A stretch of 64,000 bases of DNA from DASYXZ01 sp035308965 (GTDB lineage Bacteria; Acidobacteriota; Terriglobia; UBA7540). A program made the position numbers and the translations under genes. The notes under the pieces are model-generated. The model searched no databases, had not been told where the DNA came from, and saw only the letters and a list, made by a program, of their open reading frames with translations. The stretch spans positions 248,001-312,000 of the forward strand of contig DATGFN010000023.1 of NCBI GenBank assembly GCA_035308965.1, in the 5' to 3' direction. Shown here piece after piece: positions 35,674-44,037 of this stretch (the stretch's first letter is position 1; every line of letters starts with the position of its first letter).

Positions 35674-36847
35674 GGCCGGCGCCTCCTGCAAATTCGGGAT
35701 CGTTCAGCGGCAAAAGCGGCCTGAGCTTCAATTGCGCGATAAACGCCGATACCCAGATTCCTCCGATTCCAATGGGCGCGGCAAGATTCAACCACAGCCA
35801 CTGGAACTGCGGCCCGGCGTGATCGAAAGATGGCATCACAATCCAATAGAGATCCACCCACGACATAAAAATCAAGGCCGCCGCCACCAGGGAAAGGGTT
35901 TGCTTCTTGCGTTTCAAGTTCCGGGAAAGGAGTAGGAAAAAGGGAATTGCAAAATGAAAAACGATCAGGAAAACTGCCAGCCACGCCCACTCTCCACGAC
36001 TCCGGCTCAGGTACCACGGAATTTCTTCGCGAAGATTTCCCGACCAGATGATCAGGAATTGCGAAAAGGAGAGATAGGCCCAGAGCATCACAAAGGCAAA
36101 AAGAAGCGTACCCAGGTCGTGAAAATGCGAGGGAAGGACGACCTCGGAAAGCGGTTTGCGGTCGGTCAGGCGCATGAGCACGATAATCACAAAAGCCATG
36201 GCAGAGAGCGCCTGCGCTACCATGAACATCATGCCGAATATCGTCGAAGACCAGCCCGGCTCGAGCGACATCACCCAATCGATGGAGGCATAAGTGATGG
36301 TCATGCCATAAATTATCAGCCCCGGCCCACTCAGGGCTTGCAGGCGAATGCCTACGCGGCCCGGCTCGCGCGTAACGTCCTGCTCAAACGACCATTTGTT
36401 CAGAAGGTAGCCCAGGAAAAGCCACGCTCCAAAATAAATCGTAGTTCGCATGTAAAAAAATCTTGAGTCCATGTAGACACGCTTGAAATAGGTTAATTTA
36501 GCAGGATCGAAGGCCTCCACGCGCGCCCAGGCATGGGACGGTGAAACTCCAATGAGGAAGGGGATGGCCAATATCAAGAGCACAGGGAAAGTACGGGCCC
36601 CTGATTCGAGCAGGCGGCGAATCACGAAGCCCCATCCACCTCCAACCAGGTGATGTAGCATCAAGAGCGAAGTACAGCCCAGAGCGATTCCCAGCCACAA
36701 CATATAGGCGATATGGTAGGAACGGAAAAACTCCTGCCCATTCACAAACGCGCCCGCCGCGCAGGCCGCCAGACCGATGCCACCGATCACCAGCGCCCGT
36801 TGTTGGGCGCGGCTGAAGTCGGATTGTTGTAATTCTTCTGAACTCAT
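35663..36847 (-). CDS. actF: Alternative Complex III subunit ActF (membrane)
   Basis: A 394-aa integral membrane protein with about ten helices, the second large membrane subunit of ACIII and related to ActC. Helices such as YHIAYMLWLGIALGCTSLLMLHHL and LIIYGMTITYASIDWVMSLEP match the family. ACIII oxidises quinol and passes electrons to its c-hemes. The start overlaps the actE stop by 4 nt. Confidence 0.9.
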   Translation of the reverse strand: MSSEELQQSDFSRAQQRALVIGGIGLAACAAGAFVNGQEFFRSYHIAYMLWLGIALGCTSLLMLHHLVGGGWGFVIRRLLESGARTFPVLLILAIPFLIGVSPSHAWARVEAFDPAKLTYFKRVYMDSRFFYMRTTIYFGAWLFLGYLLNKWSFEQDVTREPGRVGIRLQALSGPGLIIYGMTITYASIDWVMSLEPGWSSTIFGMMFMVAQALSAMAFVIIVLMRLTDRKPLSEVVLPSHFHDLGTLLFAFVMLWAYLSFSQFLIIWSGNLREEIPWYLSRSRGEWAWLAVFLIVFHFAIPFFLLLSRNLKRKKQTLSLVAAALIFMSWVDLYWIVMPSFDHAGPQFQWLWLNLAAPIGIGGIWVSAFIAQLKLRPLLPLNDPEFAGGAGHGE

Positions 36848-37539
36848 TGCGTTCCTTCAGCGGGCTTTCCGGCTGCGGCCGGCAGACTCTCAATTTGCTT
36901 CCGGTCGACCTCTTCCAAATCCGCCACTTTGGCCGCTTGGCTTAACTGCAAGGCGCGAATGTAAGCTGCGATGGCCCATCGATCCTCAGGGGACACGCGC
37001 GAGGCGTAACTGTACATGGTCCCGTAACCATCCGTCATCACACTGAAGAAGTGGCCCACCGGCGCCTGGCGCAGCCTATCAATGTGGTAGGAAGGCGGTG
37101 GCGGGAACCCGCGCTGCACGATCATCCCGTGTCCATCGCCCACCCGGTCATGGCACGGCGTGCAATAGATGTTGTAACGCTCCCGCCCGCGGGCCAGAAC
37201 TTCGCGGGTGACAGGGAAGGGGAAAGTATTCACTTCGACCCCGTTTACTTTTCCGGTGAAGAAACCTTCGTCCGTCCTCAACTGACCGCGCGCCACCGTT
37301 CCGGGAACCACCGGGCGTTCAGAGCGGCCATCGTCAAAAAACGTGCTCGACTCCATCGGGTTATATCTGGGCTGGACGTGCATGTCCTGCCGGCAGCCTG
37401 CGGAAATCAGAAGGCAGAAGGCAGAAAGCAGGAGGCGAGTGACGAGGGACAAGTGACGAGTGACGAGCGGAAAGAAATCCGCTCGCCTTATCTCCCCGCG
37501 CCTGTATCCTCTTTCTTGTCTTAACTCGTCACTCGTCAT
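36844..37539 (-). CDS. actE: Alternative Complex III monoheme cytochrome c subunit ActE
   Basis: A protein of up to 231 aa with a lipoprotein signal peptide (RLLLSAFCLLISAGC, lipobox ISAGC) and one heme site, CTPCH (IYCTPCHDRVGDGHG). The periplasmic domain is a typical ActE. The start is uncertain: ATG 37539 gives a long basic N-terminus encoded by a repeat of GTGACGAG units (37437-37556) without a clear ribosome site. A TTG at 37452 would give a signal peptide of normal length. It lies 19 bp downstream of actD. Confidence 0.85.
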   Translation of the reverse strand: MTSDELRQERGYRRGEIRRADFFPLVTRHLSLVTRLLLSAFCLLISAGCRQDMHVQPRYNPMESSTFFDDGRSERPVVPGTVARGQLRTDEGFFTGKVNGVEVNTFPFPVTREVLARGRERYNIYCTPCHDRVGDGHGMIVQRGFPPPPSYHIDRLRQAPVGHFFSVMTDGYGTMYSYASRVSPEDRWAIAAYIRALQLSQAAKVADLEEVDRKQIESLPAAAGKPAEGTQ

Positions 37540-37556
37540 TTGTCACTCGTCACTGC
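37437..37556. repeat. Inverted GTGACGAG-type repeat at the actD-actE junction
   Basis: The arm at 37437-37470 is built from GAGTGACGAG-like units and the arm at 37524-37556 from their reverse complement (CTCGTCACTCGTCA), with about 50 bases between. Next to the inner arm (about 37405-37436) lies a run of GCAGAAG units. The repeat overlaps the actE start region and encodes part of its signal peptide. Confidence 0.75.
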
Positions 37557-37558
37557 TC

Positions 37559-38095
37559 TTACGTTTCGATTTCAGAGACTTTGCGTGCATTCAGTCCTGC
37601 CAGAAATTCCTTCGTCTTGACCAAATCAAACATAGGATCGCGCGCCTTGATGCAGAGGAAGAAACGGTTGCGGCTGGCCAATTCGAATTCAGGCACGTTG
37701 AAAACCGGATGGTAAGGCGTGGGCAGGCCGTTCAAGGCCAGCAAGCCGAGGACGGCCGAAAGCGCCGCGCCCAGAATTGTCAGCTCAAAAGTGATGGGGA
37801 TGAAAGCCGGCCAGCTATCATAGGGTTTGCCTCCAATATTGAGCGGGAAGCCGATCACATTGGCGTAGTACTGCATGGAGAATCCAGTGCTGCCGCCCAT
37901 GATTCCGCCTATCAATACGATGACAGGCAGGAGAGTGCGATGGAACCCCACTGCCTCCGACAGGCCTTCAATGGGGAGGGGCGTGAAGGCGTCCATGCGT
38001 TTGTAACCAGCCTTGCTGGCGCTATGGGCCGCGGACAATAAATCCTCGGGAGTACCGAATTCCGCCATCAGCCCATAGATGGGATGTCTTCTCAT
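37559..38095 (-). CDS. actD: Alternative Complex III subunit ActD (DUF3341)
   Basis: A 178-aa protein with two membrane helices (TLLPVIVLIGGIMGGSTGF and the ITFELTILGAALSAVLGLL region). The N-terminus IYGLMAEFGTPEDLLSAAHSASKAGY is the DUF3341 hallmark. It is a structural ACIII subunit. It lies 21 bp downstream of actC on the same strand. Confidence 0.9.
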   Translation of the reverse strand: MRRHPIYGLMAEFGTPEDLLSAAHSASKAGYKRMDAFTPLPIEGLSEAVGFHRTLLPVIVLIGGIMGGSTGFSMQYYANVIGFPLNIGGKPYDSWPAFIPITFELTILGAALSAVLGLLALNGLPTPYHPVFNVPEFELASRNRFFLCIKARDPMFDLVKTKEFLAGLNARKVSEIET

Positions 38096-38116
38096 ATTTT
38101 CAAATCCCGTCCCGCG

Positions 38117-39502
38117 TCACTCTTTCTTCGCGCCCTCGTCGGTTTCCGCCACCAACTGCCTCATCTCAAAAATCGAAATCATGGGCAGGAAGCGTAGGAA
38201 GAGGAAAAGAAGGGCGACGAACAATCCGATGGTGCCAACGTAAGTAGCCCAATCCCACCGGGTGGGGTAATACATGCCCCATGATGAAGGCAAAAAGTCC
38301 CGGTGCAGGCTCGTAACTATAATTATGAATCGTTCCAGCCACATACCCACATTGATAATCAATGAGATGATGAACAGAGCGGGGATGGTGTTGCGTACCC
38401 GCTTCGACCATAAGGCCTGGGGGATGGCGATATTGCAGATAATCAGCGCCCAGTACTCGACCGCATAAGGCCCGGTCATCCGATTCATAATCATGTAACG
38501 GTCATATTGGCTTCCACTATAAAAAGCCATAAACGTTTCCATCATGTAGCCGTAGGCCACAATCATTCCGGTGGCCACCAGGACTTTGGCCATGTTGTCC
38601 AGATGGCGCATAGTGATGAAATCTTCGAGCTTATAGAAGGCGCGAATGGGAATGGCGAGCGTCATCACCATGGCGAATCCGGAATAGATGGCGCCGGCGA
38701 CAAAGTAGGGGGGAAAGATCGTGCTGTGCCAGCCTGGGATGACTCCCGCGGAAAAGTCGAAACTCACCACAGTGTGGACGGAAACCACCAGGGGCGTGGC
38801 CAGTCCCGCCAGCAATAATGAAGCAGTTTCGTAACGGTGCCAGTGAACGGCTGAGCCGCGCCATCCCATGGAGAGCACGCCGTAGACAATCTTCGAGGCG
38901 CGATTCTTGGCCCGATCGCGCAAAGTCGCGAGATCGGGAATCAAACCCACAAACCAGAACAGCAACGAGACGGTGGCATAGGTGGACACTGCAAAAACGT
39001 CCCACACCAGCGGGCTGCGGAACTGCGGCCAGGTTCCCATCGGATTCGGATAGGGAAACAACCAGTAAGCAAGCCACGGCCGCCCCATGTGGAGAAGAGG
39101 AAAAGTGCCTGCGCAGGACACTGCGAATAGCGTCATCGCCTCGGCAAAACGGTTGATGGAGGTGCGCCACTTCTGGCGCAGGAGCAGCAGGATGGCGGAG
39201 ATCAGCGTTCCGGCGTGGCCAATTCCGATCCACCACACAAAATTGGTAATGTCGAACGCCCATCCGACGGGAATATTATTTCCCCAGATTCCGATGCCGG
39301 TCATCAGCAGGTTGCTGGCGGCGAAGAGGAGAAGCATCATCAAACCGAACGCGATAGCAAACCCGAAATACCAGCCGCGCGGCGTCCCTTTGGTGAGGAC
39401 GATGGCGCTGATCTTGTCGCTCACCGAGGCAAAGTCATGCCCTGGCGCGATCAGCGGCCGGCCTTCATTCTCCACGGGAGGTTGGGTATTCAGCGGTCCC
39501 AT
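38117..39502 (-). CDS. actC: Alternative Complex III subunit ActC (NrfD-like quinol site)
   Basis: A 461-aa NrfD/PsrC-family membrane protein with about ten helices. Family features include NFVWWIGIGHAGTLISAILLL, PLLHMGRPW and MWLERFIIIVTSLHRDFLPSSWGMY. It is thought to hold a quinol oxidation site. The start is 2 bp after the actB stop. Confidence 0.93.
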   Translation of the reverse strand: MGPLNTQPPVENEGRPLIAPGHDFASVSDKISAIVLTKGTPRGWYFGFAIAFGLMMLLLFAASNLLMTGIGIWGNNIPVGWAFDITNFVWWIGIGHAGTLISAILLLLRQKWRTSINRFAEAMTLFAVSCAGTFPLLHMGRPWLAYWLFPYPNPMGTWPQFRSPLVWDVFAVSTYATVSLLFWFVGLIPDLATLRDRAKNRASKIVYGVLSMGWRGSAVHWHRYETASLLLAGLATPLVVSVHTVVSFDFSAGVIPGWHSTIFPPYFVAGAIYSGFAMVMTLAIPIRAFYKLEDFITMRHLDNMAKVLVATGMIVAYGYMMETFMAFYSGSQYDRYMIMNRMTGPYAVEYWALIICNIAIPQALWSKRVRNTIPALFIISLIINVGMWLERFIIIVTSLHRDFLPSSWGMYYPTRWDWATYVGTIGLFVALLFLFLRFLPMISIFEMRQLVAETDEGAKKE

Positions 39503-39504
39503 CG

Positions 39505-42500
39505 TTATCCCTTGATTTCGGGGTTCGGATTTCTAAGCCTGGCCAGATAAGTGGTTCGCGGGCGGGTGTTCAATTCCGCCACCAGGCTGTAATTACGCGA
39601 TTGCGCTTTAAGTTTCGCCACCCGGCTGTTCGGGTCATTGATATTGCCGAAGACGAGCGCTTGGGTTGGGCACGATTGCATGCACGCCGTCTGGATATCT
39701 CCGTCGCGCACGTCCCGGTCTTCGAGTTCTGATTTGATTTTTGCGGCGTTGATCCGCTGCACACAATAGGAACACTTCTCCATCACGCCGCGGCTGCGCA
39801 CCGTGACGTTCGGGTTCCGAAGCGGCACCAGGCTGGGTGTGGTCCAATCCGAATAAAGTTTGAAATTAAAGCGCCGGACCTTATACGGGCAATTGTTGGA
39901 GCAATACCGCGTGCCCACGCAGCGGTTGTAGACCATCTCATTCAAGCCCTCGGGGCTGTGCACGGTGGCGCCCACTGGGCATACGCCCTCGCACGGCGCA
40001 TTTTCGCAATGCATGCACAACACCGGCTCGTAATACGTCCCGGGATTATCGAGCCCGCCCTGAAAATAAGTGTCGATGCGGATCCAGTGCATCACGCGGC
40101 CAACGGCAACTTCCTCTTTGCCCACCACGGGAATATTATTTTCCGATTGGCAGGCCACCACGCAGGCGTTGCAGCCGATGCAACTATTGGTGTCCACGGC
40201 CATGCCCCAGGAGTAGCCTTCGTATTTGAAGGGTGGGTAGAGCGTATCGCCCACCGCAGTTTTTTCTTCACTGTCCTTGGCGAAATCCGGATTCTTTCGA
40301 AAATCGTCGAGGTTGGTCACGCGCACCAGGTCGCGGGCAAATGCCGCCACACTCTCTTCCTCAACTTCTTTATTATCCTGGCTGATCATGTGGTGGAATT
40401 GAGTGTAGGCCAGCGCGTAGCGCTCGCCGGTCTTGTCGATCTTGAGCCCCGACCCGGACCAGACCTCGTCCGACGTACGCAGCGCGTACGCATTGAACCC
40501 GATGCCTGTCCCCAACTTTCCGGCTCGCGTGCGGCCATAGCCCAGGTGAACCGTCACGGTTTCTTCCGCGTGGCCGGGTGATACCCAAACTGGAGCGCGC
40601 AGCGACCGGTCTGAATAGTGTAGTTCCACCACATCGCCGTTCGAAACTTCGTGACGCTGAGCTGTGGCCGGACTGAGCATGGCCACGTTGTCCCAAGTCA
40701 GTTTGGTGATGGGTTTGGGCAACTCCTGCAGCCAGCCGTTATTGGAAAATGCGCCATCCCAGACGGTGGGATCGGGGCGGAAGATAATGCCCAGGTCACC
40801 GGCAGCGGAGGATGATGAGCCACTCCCGACGCCGAAGTTCGCCGTAGGCTTCAATACTTTGGGAGTCAAAGCTGTGCCCGCCATCACGCCGTCGTGCAGC
40901 GAAGTTTCCCAAAAAACTTCAAAATCCTTGGGCGGCCTTTGATTCTTCCAAAAATCGTGGACGATATCGTGCGCGCTCTTGCCGGGTTCGCCCAACCATG
41001 CCGCAAATAGCTCATGGGCTGACCTCCCGTCATAAAGGGGAGCGATCAAAGGCTGAATGATGGACACCGTGCCGTCATACGCCCGCGCGTCACCCCACGC
41101 TTCTAAGAAGTGGGCCCCCGGAATGTGCCAATCGCACAACTCCGAGGTTTCGTTGTTGTATAGACTCAGATGAATTTTGAGTTTCACCTTGGACGGCGGC
41201 CGGGTTCCGCCAGGTGTGGTGGGGAGCGGGAAAAATAGATTGCGAAGCTCGTAATTCACCGGCGCATTGTAGAGCGGGTTTCCGCCAATAATAATCAGCG
41301 TTTCCACCGAACCGGCGCGAATGGCGGCAACGAGTTCGCCCAGTGACTGGGTTTGGTCCACGGGATGGGCTTCAACCGGATCGGTGTAAATCACCGTTTT
41401 CCCGTCATTCCCCAGCGCGTGGTTGATGGCGTGGGCGAGCGCATGGAGGGCAGGCGGCTGCTGATCGCCCGGCACCACCAGGCTCGTGCCCTTATGGTTC
41501 TGGAGGTCACGGACAAGAGCGGGGATCACATCGGCGGGAATCCCGGCAGGCGCCGCGGTCGCTCCTCCGCCGGTGCTTACGCCCAACTGTTGCGCGACCG
41601 CACGGGCGAATCCTTCAATCCCTTGCGGCGTCAGTGCCCATCGATGGTCTGCCATGGATCCAGTATTGGAAGGCGTGCTCTCCACCACGTACAGTCGGTT
41701 CATGGTGCTCGCGGCGTCCACCACGCGGCGCTTGTCCGCAAAATCGCGCGCGTAACGCAGAGCACCCGGACCGTAGCAGAGGAAGTCCGAATCGAGTGCC
41801 AGAATGACGTCCGCTCGATCGAAGCGGTAGTAGCTGTTGACGTATTGGCCGAAGGCCAGACGTGAGCCTTCGCGCACGGCGTCGCGGCCGGCGGGTTCGT
41901 ATTGGTGCCATTTAGCTTGGGGAAATTGCTTCAGAAGATTTTGGATTTGGTCGGCCAAGGTCGGTGACGTGATGGTCTCGGTTAATATCCTAAGGCCCTC
42001 GCCTTTTTTCACCTGCTGTTCAGCCCGCACTTCATTCACGGCGTCGAGGAAGGCGCTCCACGTGCTGATCCTCCCCTGGCGCGTCACCACTTGGGGACGG
42101 TCCGGGTCGTAAAGCGTGAGGATGGAAGCCTGCGCGAAGGCGTCCGCGGCTCCCAGGCTGGCAGGGTGGTCCGGATTCCCTTCAATCTTGGTTGGCCGTC
42201 CCATGTGACTTTCCACCAGCACGCCGGTGGCAATGCCGGAGAAAGGCATGGCGGTGGCATAAAAGAGCGGCCTGCCCGGAACAATTTCCTCCGGAGCTTT
42301 CACGTAGGGGACAATTTTTTCTGTGGGAAGTTTCGTGCAGGCAGTCAATCCGGCAAAGGCGGCCGAGGCAGCCATAAACTTCAAAACGTCGCGCCGGCTG
42401 ACCTGGCCGGGCGATTGATCCGGCACGTGGGGGAATTCGTGGTGCAAATAATCCTTGAATTCCTGCGTATCCGCGAGTTCGTCCAGGCTCTGCCAATAGC

Positions 42501-42579
42501 GCCGGCCGGAACCTTCCTTCAGGCGCGCCTGGATGGTTACCAGGTCCAAACGTTGGTGCGGGTTATCATTTGCGGCCAT
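39505..42579 (-). CDS. actB: Alternative Complex III iron-sulfur subunit ActB
   Basis: A 1024-aa periplasmic subunit fusing a molybdopterin-oxidoreductase-like domain (without evident Mo ligands) to a ferredoxin-like domain. The Tat signal SRRDVLKF (Arg62-Arg63) is followed by a possible lipobox Cys81. The C-terminal part (about 790-950) carries the cluster motifs CIGCNACVVAC, CMHCENAPCEGVC, CVGTRYCSNNC and CSYC. It passes electrons from quinol towards the hemes. It lies 22 bp after actA. Confidence 0.95.
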   Translation of the reverse strand: MAANDNPHQRLDLVTIQARLKEGSGRRYWQSLDELADTQEFKDYLHHEFPHVPDQSPGQVSRRDVLKFMAASAAFAGLTACTKLPTEKIVPYVKAPEEIVPGRPLFYATAMPFSGIATGVLVESHMGRPTKIEGNPDHPASLGAADAFAQASILTLYDPDRPQVVTRQGRISTWSAFLDAVNEVRAEQQVKKGEGLRILTETITSPTLADQIQNLLKQFPQAKWHQYEPAGRDAVREGSRLAFGQYVNSYYRFDRADVILALDSDFLCYGPGALRYARDFADKRRVVDAASTMNRLYVVESTPSNTGSMADHRWALTPQGIEGFARAVAQQLGVSTGGGATAAPAGIPADVIPALVRDLQNHKGTSLVVPGDQQPPALHALAHAINHALGNDGKTVIYTDPVEAHPVDQTQSLGELVAAIRAGSVETLIIIGGNPLYNAPVNYELRNLFFPLPTTPGGTRPPSKVKLKIHLSLYNNETSELCDWHIPGAHFLEAWGDARAYDGTVSIIQPLIAPLYDGRSAHELFAAWLGEPGKSAHDIVHDFWKNQRPPKDFEVFWETSLHDGVMAGTALTPKVLKPTANFGVGSGSSSSAAGDLGIIFRPDPTVWDGAFSNNGWLQELPKPITKLTWDNVAMLSPATAQRHEVSNGDVVELHYSDRSLRAPVWVSPGHAEETVTVHLGYGRTRAGKLGTGIGFNAYALRTSDEVWSGSGLKIDKTGERYALAYTQFHHMISQDNKEVEEESVAAFARDLVRVTNLDDFRKNPDFAKDSEEKTAVGDTLYPPFKYEGYSWGMAVDTNSCIGCNACVVACQSENNIPVVGKEEVAVGRVMHWIRIDTYFQGGLDNPGTYYEPVLCMHCENAPCEGVCPVGATVHSPEGLNEMVYNRCVGTRYCSNNCPYKVRRFNFKLYSDWTTPSLVPLRNPNVTVRSRGVMEKCSYCVQRINAAKIKSELEDRDVRDGDIQTACMQSCPTQALVFGNINDPNSRVAKLKAQSRNYSLVAELNTRPRTTYLARLRNPNPEIKG

Positions 42580-42601
42580 AAGTTGGAGCTCTTGCTGAAA
42601 A

Positions 42602-43261
42602 TTAACGGTGACAGGTGACGCAATCTGTCAACTGTTTCTGGTCCTTGATTTTGTACTCCTTCACCAATCTTTGTCCCATCGCGAGCTGGTCATTGGGAGG
42701 CTGATAGGCGGCGTTGAAAATTTCGCTCCGCGGCCTCACATAAAGTTCCGGCTGGCGATGGCACCCCAGGCACCAGCGCATATAAAGCGTGTTGGCGCGC
42801 CATGTGATGGGCATCTCCCCGATGGGACCGTGGCAGGTGGTGCATCCCACCCCTTTCTTGATGTGAATGCTGTGGTCAAAATAAACGAAGTGAGGCAACG
42901 CATTTACCCGCGTCCACTCGATGGAGCGATTGGTCCGCAAGCTGTCGCGTACCGGCTCCAGCATTGGGCTGTTTACCCAAATTTGCGAATGGCAAGACAT
43001 GCAGGTGTAAGTGGGCGGAAGGCCGGCGAAAGAAGATTTCTCCACCGAGGTGTGGCAATAACGGCAATCAATTCCCAATTCGCTCACGTGGTGTTTGTGG
43101 CTGAATGGTACGGGCTGTGGCTGCGCCACGTTGACCTCGGTGAAATAGGGCGATTCGTTCACCTGGTAAATCACGCCGCCGAGGGCCGCCGCGATAAAGG
43201 CCGCGCCGTAGATGCTGAGCCTGGAAAGCGTGTTGGTACTGCGATGGAATATCTGTGCCAT
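42602..43261 (-). CDS. actA: Alternative Complex III pentaheme cytochrome c subunit ActA
   Basis: A 219-aa membrane-anchored cytochrome with one N-terminal helix (SIYGAAFIAAALGGVIYQV) and five CxxCH sites: CRYCH, CMSCH, CTTCH, CLGCH and CVTCH. Five hemes is the standard number for ActA. It is the first gene of the actABCDEF-(small protein)-sco-ctaCDEF operon. Confidence 0.95.
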   Translation of the reverse strand: MAQIFHRSTNTLSRLSIYGAAFIAAALGGVIYQVNESPYFTEVNVAQPQPVPFSHKHHVSELGIDCRYCHTSVEKSSFAGLPPTYTCMSCHSQIWVNSPMLEPVRDSLRTNRSIEWTRVNALPHFVYFDHSIHIKKGVGCTTCHGPIGEMPITWRANTLYMRWCLGCHRQPELYVRPRSEIFNAAYQPPNDQLAMGQRLVKEYKIKDQKQLTDCVTCHR

Positions 43262-44037
43262 CGAAGCGACCTAACTCCCTCAGTGTTGGCCCGATTATTT
43301 TGCAGAGTGCCCGGTCAAGCGCCATAGTCTCTTAAAAACAAACCCTAAAGTAAAGGATTTTTACTAAACTGTTTTTTGCAGGGTTGTCTCAACCTTTTTG
43401 TTTTTGTGGCAGGTTCCAGATAGCAATCTTGATGCTCTGCAATAGGGTAATTTCCCCGTGGAAATTAAGTAAAGCACCCGATGGTGTCTCGCTCACAGAT
43501 GTACTTACTCTTTGAGTCGTCTGGTTTGACATGATAATTATCAAAAGGTGTGTTCGCAGAATCTAAAGGCAATTGCACCGTGCTTCCCCGGCGGAAGATC
43601 GGCGAGTGGAAGTTTCGAAATGTGGCTAAGGGGGGGCATAAGCCTGCCGAAAAAGCAAACTGTCCGTCGAGCAACATGACCTTGCTGAGGGGGGCAACGG
43701 AAGATACTATCAGTGGGCTGTTTGACTCTATCATGAAGATTTTACACAGATTAGGCCATTACATTCAAGAACCAGACCGCGATTGCGATTTAACTGAATG
43801 ATTTTTAAGGCTTTATCGAGGTCCTAATTTGGAGATATGTTTGCTCAACAAAGGTAGTTCAGACAGAGGGTGAGGAGTGTTTTCTTCTCACAATGTATCC
43901 ATGGTATCCATATTTCTGGAAAGAGGTCCAACGGATTGATCAGTAAATTGTGGTTCCTTTACACATGAAACTTGACAAACTTTCCCTGCAAACAATCGGG
44001 AAGTTATGCGAGACGGACTAAAATAAGGAGAATTCGA
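43262..44037. other. Long intergenic region upstream of the ACIII operon
   Basis: About 775 bp between divergently read genes. It should contain the promoter of the respiratory operon, but no convincing -35/-10 pair was found; the stretch 43330-43400 is A/T-rich. A 12-bp perfect palindrome TGATAATTATCA lies at 43532-43543, directly after a TTGACA (43526-43531). Short open frames at 43465-43734 (minus) and 43550-43801 (plus) have no family features and I do not call them. At the right end AAGGAG precedes the next gene. Confidence 0.5.

Noticed and set aside
43540..43720. Possible riboswitch-like stretch with G-runs
   Set aside because: I could not match it to c-di-GMP or other consensus folds by eye; a covariance search would be needed.
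43465..43801. Two opposing short frames (89 and 83 codons) in the long spacer
   Set aside because: They overlap each other, lack ribosome sites and show no domain; neither can be preferred.
43972..44000. TTGACA at 43972 as the -35 of the DUF4382 gene
   Set aside because: No acceptable -10 box lies 16-18 bases downstream.
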